NCBI GenBank assembly: GCA_964384215.1
Contig: CAYLLB010000002.1
Coordinates: forward strand, 140,971 to 204,970
DNA length: 64,000 bases
From: JAJFUV01 sp964384215
Lineage (GTDB): Bacteria > Acidobacteriota > Terriglobia > Bryobacterales > Bryobacteraceae
Direction of reading: 5' to 3'
Shown one piece after another: positions 19,113-26,770 of this stretch; position 1 is the stretch's first letter, and each line of letters starts with the position of its first letter. The translations under genes and the position numbers were made by a program. The notes under the pieces are model-generated. The model saw only the letters and a program-made list of their open reading frames with translations, searched no databases and had not been told where the DNA came from.

Positions 19113-19955
19113 ATGACGGCCGGGCATATCTTCGTTGCTTTTCTGCTGGCGGCGGCAGCGCCGCCACAGCAATCTTCGAAGAAGCTGGCGGTCTCCTACA
19201 TCTCGCTACACCAGTTCGATGGCGGCCCGCCGTTGCCCGCAAGCTACACCTTCGTTCCGGGTGAGACGGTCTTTTTCACCTTTGCCGTGGATGGCTTCAC
19301 GGCCGCGGAAGACGGCCAGATCAAGTTGAGCTACGTGGCGCGACCGGCCGACGCCCAGAAGGTGCCGCTGGTCCCTCCCTTCACAGGAAAGCTCGAGGCG
19401 GAACTCGCTCCCGAGGACAAGAACTGGCATCCCAAGGCCCGGCACGAGTTCGTCCTGCCGTCTTACCTCGAACCAGGCGCGTACCGGTTGCAGGTCACAG
19501 TCAAGGACGAACTGGCCGGCACCGAAGCCGTCTCCGAAATCTCTTTCCAAGTGCGAGGGCGTTCGATTCCGCCGGCTTCGGCCGTCACCGCCCGGAATTT
19601 CCGCTTCCTGCGCTCAGAGGAGGACGGGGAAGGGCTCGCGGCGGCCGTCTACCGCCCGGCCGACACAGTCTGGGCCCGTTTTGAAATCACCGGCTACAAG
19701 CTCGGCGAAAAGAATCATTTTCAGGTTGAATATGGACTGGCCGTGCTGAGCCCATCGGGAAAGGTATTATTCTCACAGCCGCAGGCCGCCACGGAAGAAG
19801 AACAGCCCTTCTATCCTCGCCGCTGGGTGGCCGGAGTGCTGAGCCTGACGGGGAGAGCCGACACGAAACCCGGCGAGTACACCCTGGTTCTCACCGTGCG
19901 CGACCTGGTCGGCAAGCAGAGCGAAGAAAGCCGGCACACCTTCCGGGTGGAGTAA
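19113..19955 (+). CDS. Exported beta-sandwich protein of unknown function
   Basis: 280 residues with a short signal peptide (MTAGHIFVAFLLAAAAPP). Two repeated beta-sandwich units can be seen: residues about 30-155 (VPGETVFFTFAVDGF and SYLEPGAYRLQVTVKDELAG) and about 160-280 (RPADTVWARFEITGYKLGEK and KPGEYTLVLTVRDLVGKQS). Both halves contain a PG(A/E)Y-L-V-V strand, as in Ig-like or C2-like extracytoplasmic modules, so an internal duplication is likely. I do not recognise a named family. It probably forms an operon with the DUF4352-like gene. Confidence 0.6.
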   Translation: MTAGHIFVAFLLAAAAPPQQSSKKLAVSYISLHQFDGGPPLPASYTFVPGETVFFTFAVDGFTAAEDGQIKLSYVARPADAQKVPLVPPFTGKLEAELAPEDKNWHPKARHEFVLPSYLEPGAYRLQVTVKDELAGTEAVSEISFQVRGRSIPPASAVTARNFRFLRSEEDGEGLAAAVYRPADTVWARFEITGYKLGEKNHFQVEYGLAVLSPSGKVLFSQPQAATEEEQPFYPRRWVAGVLSLTGRADTKPGEYTLVLTVRDLVGKQSEESRHTFRVE

Positions 19956-20015
19956 GCAGCGTCCACCACCGTGGCGTGGAGTAGTTATCGTAGCGAACTG
20001 AGGAGGAGCTGAGTC

Positions 20016-21506
20016 ATGAAAGAGCCTTCCGCGTTTGTTTCCGTGAATCTGGATGTCAACGCCGGAGCCGAACCTATGCCGGCCAAGCCCACTTCCGACA
20101 CGCCCTTCCGCATCTTACTGTTAGGCGACTTCAGCGGACGCGTTAACCGGAGAGCACCCAACTCGACTGGATGGAAGCCCGTCCAGATCGATCGCGACAA
20201 TTTCGAGCAGGTCCTGGCGGGCATAGGCGCCGAATTGCGCCTCGGCGGAGGACAACGCGGCCCCGGGATCGCTTTGCGGTTCCGGGAACTTGAGGATTTT
20301 CATCCCGACCGGATCTACGCTCAGACCGAGGCCTTTCGGACACTTCGCGAGATACGGCGCGAGTTAGGCGATCCATCCACATTTCGAGGGGCAGCCGAGT
20401 TGGTGAAGGGCTGGTCCGGAATACCGTCCACCGAGCCTCACACGGTCCCGCCGCGGCAACAGGTGAAGCCGGGTCCGCCGCCGGACCTGCTTGCGCTATC
20501 GGGCGGCAGCCTGCTCGACAGCGTGGTGGAGGGGATGGAAGCGCAGTCCGCTCCAGCCGCGCGTCCCCGAGACGAATTACAGGCCTTCATCGAACAGTCC
20601 GTCGCTCCCCATCTCGCACCCCTGACGGACCCCCAACTTCCGGAACTGATTGCGCAAGTGGACGCGGCCGCCGGCAACATGATGCGCGCCGTGCTGCACC
20701 ACAAGGATTTTCAAATGCTGGAAGCGGCTTGGCGGGCCGTGTTCTTTCTGGTCCGGCGTCTGGAGACTGACACTCAATTGAAGCTGTATCTGCTCGATGT
20801 TTCCAAAGCGGAACTCAACGAGGACCTCCGCCAGTCCGGCCATCCTCGCGGCAGCGAACTGTACCGCCTGCTGGCCGGAGCGGGTCCTTGGGCCGTCGTG
20901 GCGGGCGATTTCAGTTTTGGCCGGAACGAGGAGGATATCCGGACGCTGGCCGGGATTGGGCGTCTGATGAGCGTCCTCGGCGCCCCGTTTCTCGCCGAAG
21001 CCAATCTGGCGGAGCATTCGGATACCGCAGAGATAACGCAACGCTGGAAATCCCTGCGGCATTCGCCGGAGGCTTGCTGGCTGGGACTGGCTCTGCCCCG
21101 CTTCCTGCTCCGTCTGCCGTACGGAAAAGAAACGGATCCCGTGGAGAGTTTTTCATTCGAGGAGATGCCCGGGACGCCCGAGCATCAGGATTACCTATGG
21201 GGCAACCCGGCCTTCGCCTGCGTAGAACTGCTGGGCGAGGGTTTCAGCAACTACGGATGGAATCTGCGGCCCGGCGCGAACCTGGAAATCAGCGGGCTGC
21301 CCTTGCACGTTTACGAGTCCGGCGGCGAGAAGCACCTAAAGCCGTGCGCCGAACTACTCATGACGGAGAGCGAGGCGGAGTGGGTTCTGGAGCAGGGATT
21401 CATGCCCCTGGTCTCTTTGAAGGATCGGGATGCCGCGCGCCTGCTGAGATTCCAGTCCATCGCGGAGCCGCCGGCCCCCTTGTCCGGGCGGTGGAGCCAG
21501 GCATAA
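20016..21506 (+). CDS. Orphan type VI-like sheath protein, TssB-TssC fusion
   Basis: 496 residues. Residues about 30-115 match TssB/VipA: FRILLLGDFSGRV, VQIDRDNFEQVLAGI and LRFRELEDFHPDRIYA. After a Pro-rich linker (about 130-190) the chain continues as TssC/VipB: MMRAVLHHKDFQMLEAAWRA, ETDTQLKLYLLDVSKAELN, DFSFGRNEEDIRTLAGIGRL, QDYLWGNPAFACVELL and EAEWVLEQGFMPLVSLKDRD. In type VI secretion these two subunits form the contractile sheath; here both parts are in one chain, with a shorter C terminus than usual TssC. No tube, baseplate, ClpV or membrane-complex genes lie nearby. A strong ribosome binding site (AGGAGGAG) precedes ATG. It may be a relic, or part of a dispersed or minimal contractile system. 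Confidence 0.78.
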   Translation: MKEPSAFVSVNLDVNAGAEPMPAKPTSDTPFRILLLGDFSGRVNRRAPNSTGWKPVQIDRDNFEQVLAGIGAELRLGGGQRGPGIALRFRELEDFHPDRIYAQTEAFRTLREIRRELGDPSTFRGAAELVKGWSGIPSTEPHTVPPRQQVKPGPPPDLLALSGGSLLDSVVEGMEAQSAPAARPRDELQAFIEQSVAPHLAPLTDPQLPELIAQVDAAAGNMMRAVLHHKDFQMLEAAWRAVFFLVRRLETDTQLKLYLLDVSKAELNEDLRQSGHPRGSELYRLLAGAGPWAVVAGDFSFGRNEEDIRTLAGIGRLMSVLGAPFLAEANLAEHSDTAEITQRWKSLRHSPEACWLGLALPRFLLRLPYGKETDPVESFSFEEMPGTPEHQDYLWGNPAFACVELLGEGFSNYGWNLRPGANLEISGLPLHVYESGGEKHLKPCAELLMTESEAEWVLEQGFMPLVSLKDRDAARLLRFQSIAEPPAPLSGRWSQA

Positions 21507-21520
21507 GAGAGTTCGAAGCG

Positions 21521-21555
21521 TGATGGGGAGGGACCTCCGGCTGCCTTCCCCATCA
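21521..21555. terminator. Possible bidirectional terminator hairpin
   Basis: Inverted arms TGATGGGGA (21521-21529) and TCCCCATCA (21547-21555) bracket a G/C-rich loop that can extend the stem. It lies between the convergent stops of the sheath gene and the ARPP-1 gene. There is no clear T-run on either side, so activity is uncertain. Confidence 0.45.
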
Positions 21556-21566
21556 CGACCGGAATC

Positions 21567-22556
21567 TCAGAAAGACCGGCGATGGCTGGGGCGCGTCATG
21601 CGCGTCCGAAGGCTCGCTCCCGCAGAGCGGTCGCCGTCAGCGTTGAAGGCGCAAACGTGGATGTACCGGTCTTCGGCCCACAGCGCGGCCCCGGACAACG
21701 AGGCTCCGCTCAAGCGTACGTCCTTACCCAATCCCACCGCCGGCTGGGCGAAAGTTGTCGCGGTGGAGGCGCGCGCCAGCAACTCTGAGAAGACTGCGCG
21801 ACCCGCCGGTTCGTTCCGCGCCCCGGAAGCATCGAGCGCGTCCAGCGCATAGCTTCGCACCAGCTTCGGGAAGAGACACCGCATCGTCGAGGGGTGGTCG
21901 AACAGGTCCAATCCCGACGGCTGCCCGTTGACGGCGAACGCCACACCCGCCTGGCGTTCCCGCCAGGTGAAGGCGCGAACGAACTCCTCCACGCTGATGG
22001 CGTGCCGCTCAAACAGCGCCGACATGGCCAGCGTCGGAGACGCGGCTTCCATGCGGCACGCCTTTGCGGCAATCTCCTCCCAGACCGCGGACTGGTCCGA
22101 GCGTCGCGTACCAGTAGTCCTCATCGATTCGGTAACCTGCTCCGAGCGTGCCGCACGGGCGCGAGAGTACATGAGGTGCTCCGCGGGCTGGAAGTCCGGC
22201 GATGTCATGTTCCAGCGCCCAGCCTCCACGCACGACACCGGAATCACGATCGATTGACGGGCCGGCGCGAGGATGGTCAGGTTCAGGACCCGGTTCTGCT
22301 TGGCACCGATAAGTTCCTCACCATCGAGCAGAAGCACTGGCCGGTCGGCCATGTTCTCGAAACGAAGTTCCGGCACCGTGCCGCCGTTCAGTTCCGTGAC
22401 GCGCGCCACGCCGAGCCCAATGGCTTCTTCGAGCAGCAGGTAGTCCGGTTCTGGAGCGGACGGTTCCTCTCTCAATAGCGGCAAGAGGGTGAGGCCGCGG
22501 AAGTGGGCCGGTTCGCCAAGTTCCAGGCGTGAGAACTCTTTCTGCAGTGTGTTCAT
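21567..22556 (-). CDS. ARPP-1 family protein
   Basis: 329 residues from ATG 22556; a longer frame reaches 22625 but starts with a poor N terminus. Recognised by the family core VLLLDGEELIGAKQNRVLNL near residues 82-101, followed by ILAPARQSIVIPVSCVEAGRW. No signal peptide or membrane helix, so cytoplasmic. ARPP-1 was defined computationally as a domain associated with ADP-ribosylglycohydrolase and rhodanese-phosphatase proteins in predicted NAD/ADP-ribose pathways; no activity is established to my knowledge. It lies 120 bases downstream of, and on the same strand as, an RtcR-like sigma-54 activator. It is therefore the natural candidate for that regulator's target. Confidence 0.75.
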   Translation of the reverse strand: MNTLQKEFSRLELGEPAHFRGLTLLPLLREEPSAPEPDYLLLEEAIGLGVARVTELNGGTVPELRFENMADRPVLLLDGEELIGAKQNRVLNLTILAPARQSIVIPVSCVEAGRWNMTSPDFQPAEHLMYSRARAARSEQVTESMRTTGTRRSDQSAVWEEIAAKACRMEAASPTLAMSALFERHAISVEEFVRAFTWRERQAGVAFAVNGQPSGLDLFDHPSTMRCLFPKLVRSYALDALDASGARNEPAGRAVFSELLARASTATTFAQPAVGLGKDVRLSGASLSGAALWAEDRYIHVCAFNADGDRSAGASLRTRMTRPSHRRSF

Positions 22557-22643
22557 TGGTTGGTTGCCTCCATGCCATCTGATAGAGGCATTCGTCATGC
22601 CACGGATGCACTTCTGCAAAATCAAGAGGTTACGAAAGTCGAC

Positions 22644-22662
22644 TTGACTGCAAAGACAATGC
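22644..22662 (-). promoter_or_regulatory. Candidate sigma-54 promoter upstream of the ARPP-1 gene
   Basis: In the 120-base space between the activator and ARPP-1, the minus strand reads CTGCATTGTCTTTGC. Aligned to TGGCACG-N4-TTGC it matches the -12 TTGC fully and 7 of 11 defined positions overall, with correct spacing, but the -24 GG is TG. The same bases form a CTGCA...TGCAG inverted repeat, so it could be an activator site instead. Weak on its own; suggestive because the upstream gene is a sigma-54 activator. Confidence 0.3.
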
Positions 22663-22676
22663 AGGTTGTCCCGCCG

Positions 22677-24314
22677 TCAACGCGCGTTGCCGGTTTCGCT
22701 CGCGACGAACTTGTTCACCGCTTGTTTGGAAACACCCAACAGGGCGGCCGCAGCGGCTTGATGGCCATTCGCCTTCTCCAAGGCGCGAAGGAAGAGATAC
22801 CGCCGCGCCTTCGTCATGAAGTCCTCCAGGGAGAATCCATCAGCAGGCTCCGGCAATGCCGCGAAGGGGTCCTCGACGGGGACTACTCCATGAATGACCA
22901 GGTCTTCCGGACCCAGCACGTCCCCGCGAGCATAGATCACCGATCTCTCCAGTACATTGCGCAGCTCGCGTACGTTCCCCGGCCATTGGTGACCCTCCAG
23001 TCTTCGCAACGCCTCCCTGGAAAGCTGCCTCCGGCGGTTGAATCGTTGGTTGATCCTTTCAAGCAGTGCCACGGCGAGCAAAGGAATCTCCGGACGCCGG
23101 TCCCTAAGCGCAGGCAACCGGATCTGAAACGTCTCGAGCCGGAAATAGAGATCCTCGCGGAACCGGCCGGCCGCGATTTCATTCCGCAGGTCGCGGTTCG
23201 TCGCGGCAACGATGCGCACGTCCACCGCTTGCGGCTTGCTTGAGCCGAGCGGCTGAACCACATTGTCCTCCAGGATGCGCAGCAATTTCGCCTGTACTTC
23301 GAGCGTCAGCTCCCCGATCTCATCGAGGAACAAAGTCCCGCCATCCGCTTCCCGGAACTTCCCGCCGTGATCGTGGGTCGCCCCGGTGAAAGCGCCGCGC
23401 ACATGACCGAACAGGTGGCTCTCAGCCAGATCCTTGGGGATGGCGGCACAGTTCAGCGCCACCAGCCTGCCGTCGCGCCGGTCGCTCAGCCTGTGCAGGA
23501 GCTTCGCGAAGAGTTCTTTGCCGGTTCCGGTCTCGCCGGTGAGCAGCACCGGGACGCCGGTGGGGGCCACTACCGCAGCGTTCTCGACCGCTTGCTGGAG
23601 AGATGCCGAGCCGACGAAGATGTTCAATTCCCGCAGAGCGTTCTCCAGTTCTGGAGCCGGCTCCATGCGGGCCTGGAAAGGCGATCTGACCAACGACGCA
23701 GCAAGCCCGAGGTGCGGACGACGGCTAGCCAGGAACGTGGGGCTTTCCCTCGCCGGAGCGAGTTCCTCGCACCGAATCCGCGACGCGTCGAAGTAGTCGA
23801 TGGGCATCATCAGATCGCGGATGCCCGCCCAATCCGTGGTATCGAGGTCGACTTCCTTCACGTTGGCGGCGCCGAAGAGCGGTTCGGCAGGTGAACCGAT
23901 TTGAAGCAATCTCGCCGGTAAGACGCCGGCCGCCGTCAGAAGAAACCACGCTGCCCGCATTTCCGCCGTGCCGCTCGACACGCACACAAAGTTGTAAGCA
24001 CTGCGCCCGGCACGGGCTATGGAACGTACTTGCCGCGCCAGCGAACCCATCAGGGACGAGTAATCCTTGGGGTCCGATACGGGCAACTCGCGCAGATCCA
24101 CCTGGCAGCGGGGATGGCGTTGCGTCACCTCCCGCCCGGTAGCCGCGGCGTTCTCGCGAGTGTGCGGCGTGTGAAACAGGAAGAGAAAGTCGAACGGACG
24201 GGCAGCGAGCAGGGAAAGGACCGGCCCCGGCTGCTCTTCCCCCGCGATGCCGCTCGGCATGAACGGGTCCTTGAGGTCAACGAAGGCAAACAGGCACTGA
24301 CCTGTAATCAGCAT
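22677..24314 (-). CDS. RtcR-like sigma-54 activator with N-terminal CARF domain
   Basis: 545 residues in three parts. Residues 1-170 resemble the CARF sensor of RtcR: FDFLFLFHTPHTREN, then FVCVSSGTAEMRAAWFLL (SSGT at 113-116) and GVLPARLLQIGSP, closely following the RtcR pattern TTGTH-WFLLAE-LPARLIQ. Residues about 232-470 are a sigma-54-interacting AAA+ ATPase with Walker A GETGTGKE (260-267), the sigma-54 contact loop GAFTGA (307-312), Walker B GTLFLDEI (326-333) and NVRELRNVLERSV. The C-terminal Fis-type HTH is ALEKANGHQAAAAALLGVSKQAVNKF. RtcR senses RNA ends or RNA-derived ligands and drives rtcBA in known cases; here no rtcB or rtcA is present and ARPP-1 follows. Confidence 0.85.
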   Translation of the reverse strand: MLITGQCLFAFVDLKDPFMPSGIAGEEQPGPVLSLLAARPFDFLFLFHTPHTRENAAATGREVTQRHPRCQVDLRELPVSDPKDYSSLMGSLARQVRSIARAGRSAYNFVCVSSGTAEMRAAWFLLTAAGVLPARLLQIGSPAEPLFGAANVKEVDLDTTDWAGIRDLMMPIDYFDASRIRCEELAPARESPTFLASRRPHLGLAASLVRSPFQARMEPAPELENALRELNIFVGSASLQQAVENAAVVAPTGVPVLLTGETGTGKELFAKLLHRLSDRRDGRLVALNCAAIPKDLAESHLFGHVRGAFTGATHDHGGKFREADGGTLFLDEIGELTLEVQAKLLRILEDNVVQPLGSSKPQAVDVRIVAATNRDLRNEIAAGRFREDLYFRLETFQIRLPALRDRRPEIPLLAVALLERINQRFNRRRQLSREALRRLEGHQWPGNVRELRNVLERSVIYARGDVLGPEDLVIHGVVPVEDPFAALPEPADGFSLEDFMTKARRYLFLRALEKANGHQAAAAALLGVSKQAVNKFVASETGNAR

Positions 24315-24458
24315 GGATTTGGGTCAATTCTACTCCGATTGAAGGTCTTCGGCGGCGGGCCATGCGTTCACTTCCGATCACGCTGCCGCGGGACGCGACG
24401 TCCGTTGTATGCTTACATTTACTGCGAACGGCGGCACCCGCGAAAGGAGAACTCTCGA

Positions 24459-26057
24459 ATGCAACGGCGTGATTTCATCTGGTCCGGGACTGGGCTGACC
24501 ATTTTACGGAGCGGCACGCTCAGGGGGCAGAACGCCCCCAGCAACAAGCTGAACGTGGCGCTCATCGGCGTGTGGGGACGGGGCACGGCGCACTACAACT
24601 CGCTCAGGAACGAGAACGTAGTGGCGCTGTGCGACGTCAACGATCTGCGCACCAAGGAAGCGCTGCAGATCTTTCCCCGTGCCAAAACCTATTGGGATTG
24701 GCGCCGGTGCCTGGATCAGAAGGACGTGGAGGCCGTGGTCATCTGCACCGCGGATCATCACCACGCTTTCATCGCCAACTGGGCGCTGAACCGCGACATG
24801 CACGTCTTTTGCGAGAAGCCGCTCGGAATCACCGTGGAAGAAGTGCGCACGGTTCGGGCGAATTATCTCAAGCGGAAGGCGAAACTTGCCACGCAGCACG
24901 GCACACAACGCCACGCTTACCCGAACTTCGAACGCCTGCGCGAGTTGATCCTCGATGGGGCGATCGGCGAACTGAAGACCGTGCATAGCTGGGACGCCCG
25001 CCAGCTTCCCCGCCCCGGTTACCCCGCCGGCCAAGGGATGCCCCCAGCGTCGATGCATTACGAACAGTGGGTCGGACCGTCGCCCTACCATCCCTACAGC
25101 CCGCAATACTTCGGAGGCACCTCCGGCATGAACTGCCTGTTCTGGAACATGTACAGGGATTTCGGCGTGGGCCAGATGGGCGATATGGGCGCACACACCA
25201 TGGACCTGGTGTGGAACGTGGTCGATGCCGGCGCGCCCACGGCCATCGAAATCGACCAGGAAGTCAGCGACAAGTACGATCCCAACATCTGCCCCGTGAA
25301 ACTGAAGGCCAGCTTCGAGCATCCGGCTAACAATTGGCGCGGACCCGTCACGCTGGTATGGTATCAGGGCGGTCTGAAGCCCAAGGCTCCACGGAGTTAC
25401 ATAGACCTTTCGGAGGTCGGCAACGGGGCCATTTTCGAGGGCACGAAGGGAGCGATCTTCGCCGACTTCACGTCGCGCGTGATCCTCCCATTGAACGACG
25501 ACGGCGACCTCACGTACTACAAGCGCCGTTCGAAAGAGGAACTGCTTCCGCTGGTCGGGGGCGTCGGGCAGCCCACTCAAACACAGTCCCAGGCGAGCCG
25601 CGGCCCTCGCAGCCGCCCTCAGGCAGCCCCCAAGCTTCCCCCGGGCTTCACGGCCATGCCGAGCGCGCAGCCCGGTCCAGACGGCTTCCCGACGATCCAG
25701 TTCCTCGAAAACGGGGTGCCGGCGGCCCTGGGGCTTCCGAACACCGACGTTGAGGCCATTCTTGAGGCCGAGAAGAGCGGCCGCGCCGGTGCGCGCCGTG
25801 CCGACATTTTCCAGATCGAATGGCTCGACGCTTGCAAGGGCAAGCGCAACGGGATGAGGCACGGAACGAGCAGCAAGACCAACTGTGACTTCGACTATGC
25901 CGGAACCATGATGGAGCAGATGCTGCTCGGCCTGGTGGCGCACCGCGCGGGCAAGCGGCTCGAGTACGACGGTTCGACCGGCCGCGTGACGAATTCGAGC
26001 GAAGCAAACGACTACTTGAAACGCCAGTACCGCCCTGGCTGGACGCTGAACGGGTAA
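24459..26057 (+). CDS. Gfo/Idh/MocA family oxidoreductase with twin-arginine-like signal
   Basis: 532 residues from ATG 24459 with AAAGGAGA ribosome binding site; the frame open to 24030 runs under the divergent regulator. MQRRDFIWSGTGLTIL is a Tat-like N terminus, common in exported members of this family in Acidobacteriota and Planctomycetota. The Rossmann part has LNVALIGVWGRG, NVVALCDVND, and HVFCEKPLGITVEEVR with the family's EKP lysine motif. NAD(P)-dependent sugar or cyclitol oxidoreduction is the usual activity; the substrate is unknown. Residues about 370-400 hold a Pro/Gln-rich insert. Divergent from the CARF regulator, across a 144-base gap. Confidence 0.85.
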   Translation: MQRRDFIWSGTGLTILRSGTLRGQNAPSNKLNVALIGVWGRGTAHYNSLRNENVVALCDVNDLRTKEALQIFPRAKTYWDWRRCLDQKDVEAVVICTADHHHAFIANWALNRDMHVFCEKPLGITVEEVRTVRANYLKRKAKLATQHGTQRHAYPNFERLRELILDGAIGELKTVHSWDARQLPRPGYPAGQGMPPASMHYEQWVGPSPYHPYSPQYFGGTSGMNCLFWNMYRDFGVGQMGDMGAHTMDLVWNVVDAGAPTAIEIDQEVSDKYDPNICPVKLKASFEHPANNWRGPVTLVWYQGGLKPKAPRSYIDLSEVGNGAIFEGTKGAIFADFTSRVILPLNDDGDLTYYKRRSKEELLPLVGGVGQPTQTQSQASRGPRSRPQAAPKLPPGFTAMPSAQPGPDGFPTIQFLENGVPAALGLPNTDVEAILEAEKSGRAGARRADIFQIEWLDACKGKRNGMRHGTSSKTNCDFDYAGTMMEQMLLGLVAHRAGKRLEYDGSTGRVTNSSEANDYLKRQYRPGWTLNG

Positions 26058-26105
26058 GTTTTGATTAGAAGATCCGGGGACGGACTCGGTCAGGAAGTTG
26101 CGGCA

Positions 26106-26285
26106 TCACGCTTCGGGCAGGTTGGGGTTCTTCTTCCAGTACGTCCCCGGAACATACGGAAACCTTGCGGCAATGCCCGGCTTCAACTTCATGCCGAAGC
26201 CGGGCTTGCGCGGCAGGCCTTGCCGATGATGTCCCAGCGGGCGGCGTCGACGCAGGCCCAAACTGCATAGTTCGGATGTGCGCCG
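26106..26285 (-). pseudogene. Remnant of an enolase-superfamily (MR/MLE) gene
   Basis: Two fragments in different frames survive. About 26215-26285 encodes AHPNYAVWACVDAARWDIIGKA, which looks like the end of an MR/MLE N-terminal cap and first barrel helix. About 26106-26225 encodes PGFGMKLKPGIAARF plus YVPGTYWKKNPNLPEA and stop, like an MR/MLE C terminus. The catalytic barrel between them is missing, and an in-frame stop lies just upstream of the first fragment. A large internal deletion of a mandelate-racemase-like gene explains this best. The assignment rests on short motifs only. Confidence 0.45.
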
Positions 26286-26290
26286 CGATC

Positions 26291-26725
26291 TCACTCTAAC
26301 GACGTCCCGTCCCACTGGTGGGTGGGATCCGGGTAAAACGCGAGGCCCGCGCCCGACGCCGTGGCGACGAGCCATCCGCCGGGCACCTTGGCGCGCAGCA
26401 GCGCCACTTGGATCGAGGGCACTGCGGTCCATTGCAGCTTCGGACCGGTGGGCGCGGGTTTCCGTGGAACGGCGGCGGGTGCCGGGGATGCGGCCGCAGG
26501 AGCTTGCTGCGCCTTCCAGGCCTGCGGATCGGTGGCCGAGGCCAGCAGCGTGTGTGTGCACCAGTACGGCTCACCCAAGTACGTGAACCGCACCATGTCT
26601 CGATCCGGCTCCACATTCTCAAGGATGGCCCCATAGGGAATCGGCACTTCGGGGTCGCTGGTGGGATTGCCTGTCCTCTTGTTCAGCTTCTTGGCTTCGA
26701 TGGATTTGTTAAGTTCCAGTTTCAT
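26291..26725 (-). CDS. Conserved hypothetical protein
   Basis: 144 residues, no signal peptide. An N-terminal charged stretch is followed by VPIPYGAILENVEPDRDMVRF (residues about 27-48), which resembles a small SH3-like or KOW-like barrel, then LGEPYWCTHTLLA, an Ala/Pro-rich linker, and a C-terminal block LLRAKVPGGWLVATASGAGLAFYPDP. I do not recognise a family. The start ATG has AGGATG about 8 bases upstream. The coding pattern is good and the C-terminal block looks folded. Confidence 0.6.
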   Translation of the reverse strand: MKLELNKSIEAKKLNKRTGNPTSDPEVPIPYGAILENVEPDRDMVRFTYLGEPYWCTHTLLASATDPQAWKAQQAPAAASPAPAAVPRKPAPTGPKLQWTAVPSIQVALLRAKVPGGWLVATASGAGLAFYPDPTHQWDGTSLE

Positions 26726-26770
26726 GAATTCGACATCCTTCCGGCTTCCGACGATTGTACATCCAGTTTT

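Noticed and set aside
22677..24314. CARF domain as a sign of a CRISPR-Cas locus
   Set aside because: No repeat array or cas gene is present in the window; the domain is fused to a sigma-54 activator as in RtcR.
24504..25943. 479-codon open frame antisense to the Gfo/Idh/MocA gene
   Set aside because: Mirror-frame of a well-supported enzyme, no motif of its own.
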